Shown here one piece after another: positions 52,201-63,151 of a stretch of DNA of 64,000 bases. This DNA is from Membranipora membranacea (taxonomy: Eukaryota > Bryozoa > Gymnolaemata > Cheilostomatida > Membraniporidae), in assembly GCA_914767715.1 (NCBI GenBank), contig OU612073.1, positions 19,032,001 to 19,096,000 of the forward strand, read 5' to 3'. Position numbers and translations under genes: made by a program. Within the stretch, counting starts at the first letter, position 1, and each line of letters opens with the position of its first letter. The notes beneath the pieces are model-generated. The model did not search any database and had not been told where the DNA came from. It worked only from the letters and a program-made list of their open reading frames with translations.

Positions 52201-55200
52201 CAAGCTAAGCTCAGACTGGGTATATGAACCTTATCACGCAGACTATACATGAGAGACACAAGAATTACAGTTCTTAATTACACTTATTGTCTGTTACTGG
52301 TATCAACGTAAACATCACATAATAATATCACAGAGTGAGGATATATCCATACTCTGTGATAGTATATACATGTTTACGAGTATCAATGAGCTACCACCAG
52401 ACACAATCATGCGAGCACTATAATGCCGATTTTCAAGTGTAACTTGTCCACTAACTAAAAGCGAGTGGGGGGGACCCATACCCCACCTCCAATAACTCTA
52501 TGCTCACCTGGACTTGTGTTCTCTTAGCGATATCCAGTATAAGCTCCACATTTGCATAGTTGTTATTATTAGCACCACCTGGTACAGGTACATACTGATC
52601 GGCCATTCTGATGTACTCTGCATTAGCTTTGAGATCTTCAGGAGTCACCATCACCACAAACCTAATCATCTTCTCATTCTTGAAAACCTCATAGGCCCAG
52701 CGTCTCAATGAGCGCATACATTTCACTGCCGCTATTCCATTGTTAGCAATAAGCACCTGAAAAATTCACAGACTGAAAATATAGCAATGCTATGGTCAAA
52801 CAATATAATAAATATAATGAATATATTCGATTTTTCTTTATTTAAAGGAAACTTGTCAGCGGAAGGAGGAAATTTTGTTTGGCAAATTATTCAAGCTTTG
52901 ACTGTCAGGTCTGTGCTTAGCACCTTGAAGTCGTTCCTAGTTACAGCAAATTAATAAGTTCAGGTGTACCTAGACAAAAAGACGAGGCTAATAATTATCT
53001 AGATTAGTTTGAGTTTGCCATCAACACCTGCAATTACAGGTTCTTGATCGTATAATAAGATGCTTGGCCATGCTTAATAAAATTCTATGAAATCTCTTTA
53101 CCATGCAATTAGTCCCAACAGTACCCACCCTTCCACCCACCCAGACACTTTGAAGAGAGCAATGGTGTTAAAGTCCTCTAAAAGACCACAGTTATCGATG
53201 GTATCGGGTTGTGTTTGCAAAGTCTGACGTACCTTGTTGATTGGACGATCTCCACCAAACTTTTTAACAAATTCTTCAGGAGTTGCGACATAGTGACCGT
53301 TTGCACCTCTGTAGATATCCTTTCCAGAAAGACCTCTCTTCCTGAAATACAAACCAATCAATCAAATAAGGAATTGGATTATAAATGTTGTAGCCCTAGG
53401 AGGGCTATGAGGATAAAGGGTAATAATAAAACATCCACCAACAACATTAAATCAGATTAAAAGATAACATCCAGTGCTTTGCAATAATAATTTGCATTAG
53501 AAACTAAATAAAATACCCAGATCATTCCAGACATTTGTAACAAATGTAGTGATTGATGCAGCATATCATTCGAGGCTATCATTTCTACAAAATTTTGTCT
53601 CGTTTCATGCTATCGGCCACAAGAAGCGGAAGGGAACTACTCCGTAAAACAGTTTGAGCAGAGAACAGACTGGTCTCTATGTAAGGATTAATCAGGGCCA
53701 AATAAAATAAAAGGATCCCCAGACAGAGCCCAGTGCACCATGCTGACTGATGTAACGGACATTACTTACAAGATTCGATTTCTGAAGATGAATAAAAACA
53801 ATAAAGTGAGAGCATTAGTCTCAAATCATGAGCAGAAAGGTTTGAAAGAGCAATCTATAGTAGCCAGCATTAAACTTAACTGAGTTTATTTCGACTAACA
53901 AGCTGCATGGAATAACATTTACAAAAATAAAAAATAATTTTTGACTGGATTCACAATAACTTTGATGGAACATTTACAAACAGCTTGTACAGCGAGATAA
54001 ACTCAGTGTGTGAAGTAATAGGACCTATCCACCCCTGCACTGCTGACAGTCTGATTACAGCTATATTCTGCTCAGAGCGTCAGCAGTCCTAAGGATGGCT
54101 GTGAGTAAGTAATAGTAGTAAGGCCAAGAGTTTGATTCAGGTTAACGAGCGTGATTTAATTGAGGCACACGGCATTAAAATCTTTCTCATTTCCTTACCC
54201 GGCTGCGCCTCTCAACCTATCATAAAAACTTGGTGATGAGAAAATGGCAGCAGTCTTAGACTTTGATTTGGGATTAGAAGTCAGACAACTTTTCGAGTTT
54301 GCAGTCGCCATTGGCAGCACAGGAAACAAACATTAAAACAGGAAGTAAGTTTAGTTACTGTGGGAGATATGAGGCCATACATTTAAATCTAAAGTTAGAA
54401 AGGTAAGAGTGAGTCAATGTGTGGGTTATCTACCATCAGTGATAAGATTACAGATCTACATTGCGTGGCCTTATTCTTTTTTATTTGGGCGGCGAAAACC
54501 AGTTAGGAGCGTAAAATGTAGGCCATACGGTATACATTTTTGGTGCGAGCCAAAAGCAATATTAGTTATAATCGGATTCAAGTGATAAACATGGTCAATT
54601 TTCCTCACTGCTATCTTAGTTTTCAAGGCTATCCAGGCCCGAGTATATGAAAGGCCTACAAAATGGACCTCCGCACGCACGTGAATAACTGACTCTATTC
54701 TTTATTCGCAAAGATCTAGAGCAAATGATAAGCGGGCTGGTTTTGACTGAAACAAACAATGTACACAAAAAAAAGAGGTAAATATCTAGGCGGATATCGC
54801 CAAGCTGTACTTTTAAACTCCATAATTTAAACAGCTGTTTGACAAACACGTGGAGATCAGTATCTATCACGGCAAACATTTATTTTGGCACAGTAGACAA
54901 ACTGAAATGTTTTCTGGTATCTTTCTTCATTTCTAACCAGCCCCAGATAATCCTGCCTGGATTTCATTACCCAGCCCCTCACCATTTGTTTTATTTTTAT
55001 AGCTCTACACATCAGTAGTGGGCCATACCCATAAACATTTGAAGTATTTATATTTTTTATGGCCATATCTCATAATAAATAAAAAAAAAACAATACTTGT
55101 GGTAGATACCAACAAGAACAGGTCTCGATTTCAGTCGTTTGATAGGGAGTAATTATTGGCTCTACCGCCCCTTATTGACTCTCCCTCGAATAGACAACTT

Positions 55201-56104
55201 AGGCACCTACGCTAAGTGACATACTACTAAATTTAATGATGAATATTATTATTACAAATTTTTATTGAGGTTATTATTGTTGAATATGACATGTATACTC
55301 ACGTTTTGTATAACCTCCTGTTGATATAGTCTCCGTTAGTACTCTCAGTCGGAGATGGTGTACTGTCTAGGTGCTCGGTGGATGAGTCTGATGTACTACT
55401 ACTGTTAGTACTTGTATTACTCCCTAATCGAGCTAACATCCTCTGATTGGGCTCACTAAACTCTCCATCATCCATCCTGTAATCACAGAGCGAGTAAAGG
55501 GGTGATGAGAATTCTGCAGTAGGGCTACTGTAGATGCCATTGTCATGCGATCCATTGGATTTTGTGTTCCTTTCATGGTAAATACGACGCAGGACATAAT
55601 GTCAAGGTTTAGCTTCAGTATTTATTAAGATAACGCGTTGGGATCGCAGAAATCTCGAACATAGCATTGGTATAACATTAATAAATGCTCATATCAAAAT
55701 ATCGCTCATAGAGAAATTGTACAGAGGAAAATGAGTGAACCTAGGCCAACACAAAACTACAAACATATCTGTGAATTCAGATTTACCCACACAACACAAA
55801 CAGTTCAATGCTACCGATGAGATCAGAGAGTGTAAATAAGCTGTGGGAATATTCACTAACTAATTATCTGCCAAACACAGTAATTATGAGATTAAAAACG
55901 GATTATTTTTCATTTTATAAAAATTATCTGTGGATAGAAATATAAATTCAAAGAGATTCCCTAAAGTAATTTTCCTCAAAGTTTGTTGTTTGTATTCTCT
56001 CTTCAGTCACAAAAAAATTTTTGATTTTGAAAGTTTAAATTAAAAACCTACTTTCCATTGGTAGCTGGAGCAGGCCGATTAATATCCACCTTCAGTGAAG
56101 TCAT
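25412..56104 (-). CDS. ACACA: Acetyl-CoA carboxylase, complete multidomain enzyme, ~44 exons, ~2,330 aa
   Basis: Cytosolic enzyme making malonyl-CoA from acetyl-CoA, bicarbonate and ATP. Exons: 56104-56052, 55476-55303, 53341-53233, 52756-52508, 50880-50700, 50517-50306, 50106-49897, 49483-49310, 48532-48371, 47444-47281, 46860-46716, 46399-46290, 45688-45501, 45231-45126, 44799-44671, 44416-44110, 43928-43708, 43480-43270, 42853-42758, 42491-42357, 41803-41714, 41517-41399, 40840-40817, 39833-39822(?), 39008-38868, 38168-37955, 37610-37512, 37182-36964, 35183-35094, 34811-34639, 34258-34072, 32893-32675, 32412-32208, 31982-31803, 31417-31209, 30864-30721, 30496-30347, 29879-29708, 29381-29262, 28807-28635, 28406-28260, 27167-27042, 26634-26464, 26146-26013, 25550-25412. 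Every phase agrees. Biotin carboxylase has the ATP-grasp loop [11 protein letters not shown]; biotin Lys is ~777 in EVMKM; the carboxyltransferase halves carry NSGARIG and RGFSGGMK. Ser81 fits the AMPK site. There is no ACC2-type membrane leader, so it resembles a pre-duplication ACC. Confidence 0.97.
25709..25860. repeat. Dispersed repeat, family R1, copy 2
   Basis: It lies in the last ACC intron. It shares 'tagtccggtgg', 'gataaggtttg', 'agtttttca.gctgatc.caat', 'gttgccaaaa' and 'aaagggaaagtga' with 35998-36190. It is truncated relative to that copy. Confidence 0.75.
27262..27332 (-). tRNA. tRNA-His (GTG)
   Basis: A full cloverleaf can be drawn: acceptor GCCATGA pairs with TCATGGC, box A is present (TAGTATAGTGGTTAGTA), the anticodon loop TTGTGGC gives GTG, and box B is GGTTCGAATCC. 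It is 71 bases with no encoded G-1, as expected for eukaryotic tRNA-His. It lies in an ACC intron on the same strand. Confidence 0.93.
27767..27987. repeat. 12-bp minisatellite, ~18 copies
   Basis: The unit is 'ttgctgtttgcg', with variants (gcatcg, gcattg) clustered in the right half. Because 12 is a multiple of three, all six frames stay open (for example LFAL repeats), but it lies in an ACC intron and is not a gene. Confidence 0.97.
29145..29174. repeat. (TA)15 microsatellite
   Basis: A pure dinucleotide run in an ACC intron. Confidence 0.9.
33405..33487 (+). pseudogene. Decayed tRNA-Tyr
   Basis: The 5' half matches the two intact tRNA-Tyr genes (CCTCGATAGCTCAGTTGG, GGACTGTA, then a short intron and ATCCTTAGGTCAC). 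Box B is altered to GGTTTAACTCC and the 3' acceptor strand no longer pairs. Just left of it, on the other strand, another box A-like stretch (TAGCCCAGCGGGTAGAGG) begins back to back. Confidence 0.8.
33950..34036 (+). tRNA. tRNA-Tyr (GTA) with intron
   Basis: Acceptor CCCGCGA pairs with TCGCGGG, with discriminator A. Anticodon GTA is at 33983-33985, followed by A37 and a 14-base intron (33987-34000). Box B is GGTTCAAATCC. It is antisense to ACC and ends 36 bases before an ACC exon (34258-34072), inside that exon's downstream intron. Confidence 0.95.
34263..34318. repeat. Tetranucleotide microsatellite (TTGA/TCGA)
   Basis: A run of about a dozen 'attg'-type units with three 'atcg' variants, immediately upstream (in gene sense) of an ACC exon acceptor. 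Confidence 0.9.
35841..35858 (-). other. Candidate 18-nt cassette microexon of ACC (EIVIEE)
   Basis: The sequence GAGATAGTCATTGAGGAG is preceded by an AAAG acceptor and followed by GTGAGT. It is phase 0 on both sides, as are its neighbours (37182-36964 and 35183-35094), so it can be included or skipped without a frame change. The pyrimidine tract is weak. Confidence 0.4.
35998..36425. repeat. Dispersed repeat, family R1, copy 3 (longest)
   Basis: This copy aligns to both other R1 copies, and its right half (36213-36425) pairs with an inverted copy at 36628-36857. No protein is recognisable. Confidence 0.75.
36213..36857. repeat. Large inverted repeat (two ~215-bp arms, ~200-bp spacer)
   Basis: Arms 36213-36425 and 36628-36857 are complementary at roughly 85-90% by eye, sharing for example 'gcatgtcat', 'acatgggtctgctatcata', 'caacaacggttgcaatacc' and 'atatcacctgtatataac'. 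In ACC pre-mRNA it would fold into a long hairpin. Confidence 0.85.
37258..37384. repeat. 12-bp minisatellite 'caccagggaggt', ~10 copies
   Basis: Ten tandem units with CAAC and CACCGG variants toward the right. It lies in an ACC intron 75 bases upstream (gene sense) of exon 37182-36964. The open frames (HQGG, TREV) are products of the 12-base period, not genes. Confidence 0.97.
38555..38641 (+). tRNA. tRNA-Tyr (GTA) with intron
   Basis: Acceptor CCCTCGA pairs with TCGAGGG, discriminator A, anticodon GTA at 38588-38590, and a 14-base intron at 38592-38605. Box A reads GCTAAGT instead of GCTCAGT, which breaks one D-stem pair, so activity may be lower than at 33950-34036. It is antisense in an ACC intron. 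Confidence 0.9.
48713..48822. mobile_element. Small inverted-repeat element (MITE-like)
   Basis: The left end 'caacctagatcgagcttgag' and the right end, reverse-complemented ('tgaatctagatcaagcatg'), match over about 40 bases at ~75%. A related end sequence lies at 49690-49800 ('caacctagatcaagttaag'). Both are in ACC introns. Confidence 0.5.
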
Positions 56105-57995
56105 TTTCACTAAGCGATACAGCAGACAATTTACAAAACAAAAACCATTCCCTAACATAGGAATCCAAACACGACAATGTTTAACAACTACTGGACCTAC
56201 ACTGAATCAGGGGACTAACACTAATCACTGAGTTTATATATGAGTATAAGTCAGATTGGAGGTTATCAACCAACTGATCTTACAAAGTGACATAACAGCT
56301 TCAACATTATCTCAGTAAATAAACACAGAGCATCCGCAGTCCGCACCATCTCATGTGACTATAGAGGACAACTCTAAATCAAGACCTTGACAGTCAATCT
56401 CAACAGGGAGGGACCTTCCCTGGTCATCAACTCCTCAGTCCCAGCAACTTAACATAGTGAGGATGACTAGCAAGAATGATGGTGATGGAATAAAGTATTG
56501 AATTTTAATGTGACAATATGACAATGATGGCGTCATTGACCTGGGATTATTTTCATATTCATAGTAATTCATAGCAGACTTGAAGTCCTTGAATTCCTAA
56601 ATCTGGCATAAAAACAGGCCCAAAAAACACAAAACTAAACTTAAGTCTGAGATTGCTATGTAAGAGTTTTCAACTTTCAATATAACTTTCTAGGATTTAT
56701 CATTGCGTGGCCAAGAAAATCTTGAATCTGTGATGCTTCAGAAACCAGAACCTTGTCTAATGTGTCGCTATTTTGCAGAGTTTTGTGTTGGACATCATGA
56801 GTCCTAAGCATGATCTAAGGCAGGCATTCCAGCGCCTTACAGTCTACTTCCTGAACTTACTCTAAGAATTCTCATATAATGAAGGCAGCGGGCAGCATTG
56901 TAAACAAAGAACAGCTGACTAGCCTAACACTAGCCTAACACTAGCCTAACTCTTACAGTATTTAGTCCTACTGTACTAGCATTCAGTGCCTAGAGGTATC
57001 ATAAAAATTTATTGATTTGCATTACGAGCAAGTGCACACAGACAATAGCAAACCAGGCACAAGTATTATGTCAGCAACATTTTCAGCAAGTTTTTGACGA
57101 AATATTGCGTTGCCCAGAGATCTATGATAATTTAAGTAGCATAATGATGGAATCATTTCATTAGCAGAGCTTATCCGAAATGAGGGTATATTGTTATTGT
57201 TTTTAGAATCCAAGCTTCAGCTAAGAAATTAACATGATTGATGCAACTACTATTTGTTTACAGTTGGTATTTATTTTCTCATTTTCTGCCTGCTAACGTT
57301 CATGGCTGAACTGGTATAACAGTCTGGCCGAAGGACAACAATGGTCTATTTATAACATGAGTGCCAAAATAATGTCAGCATAAGTTTCGATTCTTGCCAA
57401 ATTTGATCTCTCACGATCACTACTCATAGCATATCGCTACGTCATACTGTATACTACGTCATACTGTATACTATCAGAGTAAGAATATATCCTAACTGTT
57501 ACTCTGCGATACGATGATAGAAAACAAATTGGTCATTAGTATCTAACTCCAGCTCACTCATAGTATTCTTCATGTACTATTGTGTTAGAATTTTTTTTAA
57601 GATATCAGACTGTATTCAGTTTGAAGATATGGCCCAATACCTGTTTACACAATGTTATACCTGATTAACCTTATAATGGGTCAGGCCATACTGGCCATAC
57701 TACAACTACAACCTATTTTATGAATGGCCTGATGCAGATTTTTCAAGCATGAATAATGATCACACACCAGTATCAGACGCACAATTACCGTTTATCTCTC
57801 AGTCGTTGACCCGCTGAAGCACATTCAGGGAAGTGACTACGGCTAACTTGCATGGCAAAGTGTACTCATGCATTGCATACCGGCTTACAAATTTGTGTCT
57901 GAATGAGGGCTCTAACTAAGGGCGGATTCCTTACAATCTGGGTTATTGTCCATTAAATGACACAGAATGTATCAGATAGAGTAGAAGAGATTATT
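56105..57995. other. Gene-free stretch upstream of ACC
   Basis: It should hold the ACC promoter and first non-coding exon, and at its right end the REV7 3' UTR. A triplet of 'actagcctaac' units occurs at 56927-56950. I see no CpG-rich patch or TATA box that I would defend. Confidence 0.5.
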
Positions 57996-58001
57996 TTTAT
58001 T
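57996..58001 (-). promoter_or_regulatory. Candidate polyadenylation signal of the REV7 gene
   Basis: AATAAA on the minus strand, 114 bases past the stop codon of the gene at 58115-58729. Confidence 0.5.
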
Positions 58002-58114
58002 CTAACAACAAATGATAACAGAGAAAACTGCAGAACTATGCGAATGATGTTGCCAAATATAAAAGAACTAGCTGAGAATACAAACTTCCTATCAAGCATA
58101 GGGATATGGGTAGT

Positions 58115-58729
58115 CTAGAGCTTGACAACAACCATTTCTAGTTTCAGTACATCAGTAGCGACTGTTTTCAGAGGAACAACATTTCGACTGCTGTTGGCAG
58201 GTTCTTGAATAAGTTGATTATCAATATTAGAGCAATCTTTCTTTGTCCAGTTTGTACCGTTCGACAACTCCATTTCTTGTTCATCAGCATCGACCTCCAC
58301 CCTCCATGTGATGTCCGAGGTGACACGTCTTGGCAGGTATGTGTCGATGATTGAGAGCTTGAGAAGGCAGGTCTTGAGCGACGACTGAAGGCTGCTAAGC
58401 TCATCTTGAGTTGTGATGGACGAGAAAGCGTGGAGTTTCAGAGTGATTTGCTCCCAGTCTGATTGAGCTGTGCCAATGAAGATATGAATGGCATGGAGTT
58501 TTCGAGTTTTGAGGATTTGAGAGATATTGTCTGTGATGTTAGTTATGTATGAGAAGACATCAGGATGGTAGCAGACTTGGACAGGCACATTGAATTTCTG
58601 TCGCAGTTTGAAAGCGCCGCTCGGATAGACTTGTCGACTGTGAAGGAGGTTGTGTATGGCGATGGTTATAAAGTCACAGAAAATATCTTTGGCCATCTTG
58701 TCAATAGCTTTTTCCATAGCGGACGACAT
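58115..58729 (-). CDS. MAD2L2: REV7/MAD2B, HORMA-domain subunit of DNA polymerase zeta and shieldin
   Basis: A single open frame of 204 residues spans the whole HORMA domain. Recognisable family features are the N-terminal helix (IFCDFITIAIHNLLHSRQVYP), the NVPVQVCYHP stretch, a central strand-helix region with LKTCLLKLSIID, and the C-terminal safety-belt motif VPLKTVATDVLKLEMVVV. The family binds REV3 in translesion synthesis and takes part in end-joining choice and mitotic control; those roles are inferred from homology. Length is close to the usual ~210 residues. The start fits: an in-frame ATG just after a possible 3' splice site (TTTCTAG), so a non-coding 5' exon may exist. The coding part is intronless, unlike vertebrate MAD2L2. 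MAD2 itself is less likely because of the NVPVQ and LKT motifs. Confidence 0.88.
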   Translation of the reverse strand: MSSAMEKAIDKMAKDIFCDFITIAIHNLLHSRQVYPSGAFKLRQKFNVPVQVCYHPDVFSYITNITDNISQILKTRKLHAIHIFIGTAQSDWEQITLKLHAFSSITTQDELSSLQSSLKTCLLKLSIIDTYLPRRVTSDITWRVEVDADEQEMELSNGTNWTKKDCSNIDNQLIQEPANSSRNVVPLKTVATDVLKLEMVVVKL

Positions 58730-60900
58730 TGTAGCTAGAAATAATAGTAAGTTCTGTTCAGGGCTGTTAAAATCTTGGTTAAGAAATTTCAGACATAATG
58801 TTAACCTCCATTAGTTCTTCAATTAAGCGTTCAATTGGATGACGGGCGAAGAGAAAAGGCCAATAACCCCACTGGCATATTCTTTATTTATAGTACATGT
58901 GTGTTTTATTGACAATCATCAGATTGATGAGTTTAATCTATTTTGTGGTTATGGTGGGAGTCATGCTCAGTATTCATGACTAGCCCCTCATACACTATTT
59001 CTTTCCAGACTATGTCTATGTGCTGGTATGAACACAAAGCTTCAACATGATAAAAGAGAAGGTATGATGAACAAAGGTCGTAGCCGATAAATAGTGCAGG
59101 GAGGAACCTCTAGACTACAGCATGATCCCACAAACGTAATTTGTGGTTATTGATGATTTTCTGATGCAAGAATGAGTATTGCCCACGAGTTGTATGCATG
59201 ACTAATGCCCTTATTATGATTACAAGCAGTCTTTACTATACTAGTAAAACTAGTCGCCGAGTAAAACGCAGGTATAGAATGAATGGCCTATACAAACAAC
59301 TGAAATGAAAATCCACGTGCATCTCGAAAATGCGCCTGCTTATCATTCAGATTCAGATAGGAGATACAGCATAGCAATCACCAATGCATGATATATTCAT
59401 AACTCAGCCTTCACAACCTTGCGAATTATCACTGAAATCTTATCTTCCCCAACGACATTTTACTCCTCAACGAAACCATCTAGGTTACCTCACTTTTGAC
59501 TCTAAGATACTAAGAATGCAATATTTGCCAGAGGTGACACTAGTCATGTAACTCACTGAGACCACGTCAGAATCTAGGAGCATAGGCCTATTGTATAAAG
59601 AACAACCCAGACTATTAGCAAAGTCAACCAGAGAGATCATTATTGTTACCTTTAATACGCGATTTAAACCGTGTTTATGTCTGACACGTTTTCATCACAG
59701 TAGAAGTTATGTGATGCACTCACCTGACTTGATGAATTATTTCCCACTGAGAATGTGATATATTCGAGATAACCGCTAAATCATGTAACACACCATTCTA
59801 AAAGTACAAATATTCAGTGAGAATCAAACATATGCCTATATCAATAAGAGTATAATAGTGATGTAGGCTAGGCAACCAGTAAGAGTATAGCTGCACAGCC
59901 GCATGTCAAGTTATTACTTGATATACAACTCAATTCTAGATTTTAAAAAAGTTGGAGTGAGCAGAGGGGCCGATGAATGCCCAAGACCAAAAAGTTAATC
60001 GACCAAATACATTTTCAAGAGCGGGTCAAATACAGGTACTAGGGTCCAGCCTTTTCGACAGACAGAGCCCCGCTTGCCTACCTACTGCAAATTTTGGCCT
60101 CATTTTCCCAATTTTTTATACTGTACATCGACAAGATAAACAACAATGCGTGAACATATTCCCGTTATGAGCTAACCACAGTCCGGTCGCCTACTGCAGT
60201 TGAGTTGACACATGTGGTAGTGCTGTGAGTACTACTACTACACTCTAGTAAGTAATAGTAACTTGCCCATTTGAGGAGACTAAGCTCTAAGTGTAGGTTT
60301 AATTAAACATGCATTCACTTGGTAAGGCCTTAAGTTGATGGCAATTATAGGGTGAAAGGCCAGCCTCAAGATTATCAAGAAAGGAAGAACTGCCTTATAA
60401 CGAAAGAAGCTAAAGAAAGAGACTAATAATAATAAAAAAATTTGTCTACTACCTACTTACTACTACTCTACTACCACACTCCACTGTATACTTACTCACT
60501 GTATTAATCTATGAGAATGCTGGTTCTTTTCTACGGTGTATACTGCTTAGTGGCTACTCTTCTGTTCTGTATCTGGTTACAATGTGTTTTAACACCACCT
60601 CTACTTTACTGAAGTTTACTGATTGAGTTTAGAATTGTCATTGATTTAAATGATGAGGGCAGGAAGAAAAAAGTCAGTTTACCCTAGCAATCTTGGCTCA
60701 GGATGTTAAAACAATAATAACTAACTATTTAGGCTGTATCTATCGAACCCGATTTAGCTAAGGATATTTAGGCTATTTATGGCGTGACACTTTTTCATCT
60801 TGTTCAATCAAGCCATATCGCACCATTCTCCTACACGCTCTACTCATGTCGCTCCATCCCTATGGAAAGACAATTCCAAGGTTCAATTAATGGGTAATAC
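58730..60900. other. Gene-free stretch between REV7 and a LINE remnant
   Basis: Only short frames without domain similarity are present. AT-rich, no clear RNA gene seen. Confidence 0.45.
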
Positions 60901-60949
60901 ATTTCTCATGAGATATATATACTTTTTATTGGCAACCAAAGTCATCTCA

Positions 60950-62570
60950 TTCAAAATGTTTTGCACTCAGTGCCAGAAAAAAAATTTTTAAACAAAAAAA
61001 GAGAAACAGAAAGGAAATAATATCATCAATGATGTTGGTCAAGTCGATAATATATGGTTGAATAGTAAAGTTTTGAATGAACTTAACTTCTCTTTAGATC
61101 TCACATGTACGGTAAAGAATTGTATGTAGCAGAAACTTTGCATCTTAGATTGTCAGTATGATATAAAAGTAAATGTTTATCACGAAAATTGAACTTGGTA
61201 GTGTTTTTAAATCCTCTATATATAAATGGATATGTCAAAAAATTGTTTATCTTATGCGCAAAAAGTGAAGAGAAATAACAAACAAGCTTAGGAAGAGGTA
61301 GGAGTTGTAATTATTGTGTAATGGATTCGGTTGGAATGAGATAATGTGGGATGTAATGCACATTTGCGATAATGTGTAAAGCCCGTTTGTGCAACAAAAA
61401 TAATTTATTGAGGGCATTATTGCAGGACAAGTTGCCAATGATATGGATCCCATATATAAGGTGACAATAGATAAACTGAAAGTAAATTGTGCGGGCACTT
61501 GCTATGTCCAAGAAGTATCTCAAATTTTGAAGTAGGTAAACATTCCGTTGTACCTTTTTATATACATACTCTAGATGATCCTGCCATGAAAGCGAGTCAT
61601 TCAACACATAATGAGATGATCGCTGACAACCATTGCCTATCTATATTGTCCTCCCATATATCCAATAATAGTCAATGCTTATATGCAGTGAAACCTGCCT
61701 AATTCTTTGAGAGCATATGTGCAATGTTGTAAATATACATTGTGTTATTGTTATTACTATTAGGTAAAAAACGCCCATGACTTTGAAACAAATAAGTCAA
61801 GACGAGAAATTTGGGCCTTTTAGTGATAACGACTTATCAGCTATATCTATTAATCTTATCGGCACAAACTTGATCATTCAAGATTTAGGTCCTTTTTGCA
61901 TTTTCATAGAAGCTGAAGTATAGCATCAATTGTTTCAATATCATTGCTTCCACTTGCAAGGACATACCACAACACGTTCGTTCATCATTAAAATGTCAAT
62001 TTTTTTCAAAACAGTCTCAATTGTTTTACTCCACTTTTCTTTGAATATTAACTGCTTTGTTTTCTTAAAGTTATTTTTTTGGCTTATTCTGAAAAACATT
62101 AAAACAAGTGAGATTAATGTCAATAAAAGTATATATATATAATATGTATATAAATCCAATGTTTGAAAAGGGAGCATAGTAGTTGCAAAATCGCATTCAA
62201 GTGATTATTATTTTCCTTCAAAGCTGAAACTGTTCTATTGATTCACTCAGATGGTTGTGGAACTTCTTGTTTGACTTTTTTTTCAACAAATCTAATTTCA
62301 AGGCGATGAAGTCAAAGGCCTGGTTCTAGTGTTCACGTACTTGAGTTATCAGATTCAGAGGTCATGGCTACTTTTACTCATAGCTTTCATCAATAATGTT
62401 GTAGTGGCTTTAAAAAAAATTGAAGAAAATCCTAAAATTAATATTTGGATGAGTACCGGTATATGGGTGTGTTTCCAGCTTTCCGGGAGTTTTACAGAAC
62501 AAAACATTTGGATGAAGAATTGTGCATCTTTTTCCCATTTTTTCAACGACCCTAATTGTTAATTTTTGTT
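60950..62570 (-). mobile_element. Decayed non-LTR retrotransposon (LINE) fragment
   Basis: On the minus strand 61607-61311 encodes a typical C-terminal part of LINE reverse transcriptase: LNDSLSWQDHLEYVYKKVQR, then YLLQNLRYFLDIASARTIYF, and FLLHKRALHIIANVHY. A further stretch near 62500 (VKLPESWKHTHIPVL) resembles the upstream 'WK..I.PV' segment. Stops and frame changes separate the pieces, and neither the endonuclease nor the YxDD catalytic box can be read. The outer limits are uncertain. Confidence 0.65.
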
Positions 62571-63151
62571 TGTTGAAATTTGGATCTTAATCTTCATCAA
62601 ACATTAATAAATTTTATCTAGCGATGTTGTGTAATTATGATTAACATAATGAATTGAGCAATCACAGAGCACAACTAGTTACGAGAATTATATTTAATCA
62701 TTAAATATTTGGATGGAGAAAATCGACAGAAAATTGACCTGCACCAAGATGCTGTCTGTATCTAGCTGTAAGCATACATACTGTGATCTGCTGCTAGTGG
62801 CATTCCTAATTTTTCGGGGTAAAGGTTGGTCATGAATATAGAAAGCCTGTAATTTCATTTATTCATGGATACCAGCCACACTACCTGGCATTGGTAACAG
62901 TAGTGTCACCAAGTCTGACTGCAGCCTCTGTAGCAAAATACTGATATGTGCCTTGGCTATGAACAATTTGCTCATATCTTATGTGGGACGCTGTATTATC
63001 ATATCTTATCAACAAGAAGAACAAATGGAACACATGACACCGCTCTCATGATAACTGAGAATCAACAGCTAACATTGGCCGCTATCATAACCTAACACTG
63101 AAAAGTTGATACTAGCATCACCAGTAAATCGACTTGATCGCATAGACAAAG
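62571..63151. other. Upstream region of the chlorophyllase-like gene
   Basis: No gene seen; presumably promoter and 5' UTR of the plus-strand gene starting at 63152. Confidence 0.4.

Noticed and set aside
62329-62562. Plus-strand hydrophobic open frame
   Set aside because: It overlaps the minus-strand LINE remnant and has no start context, domain or splice support.
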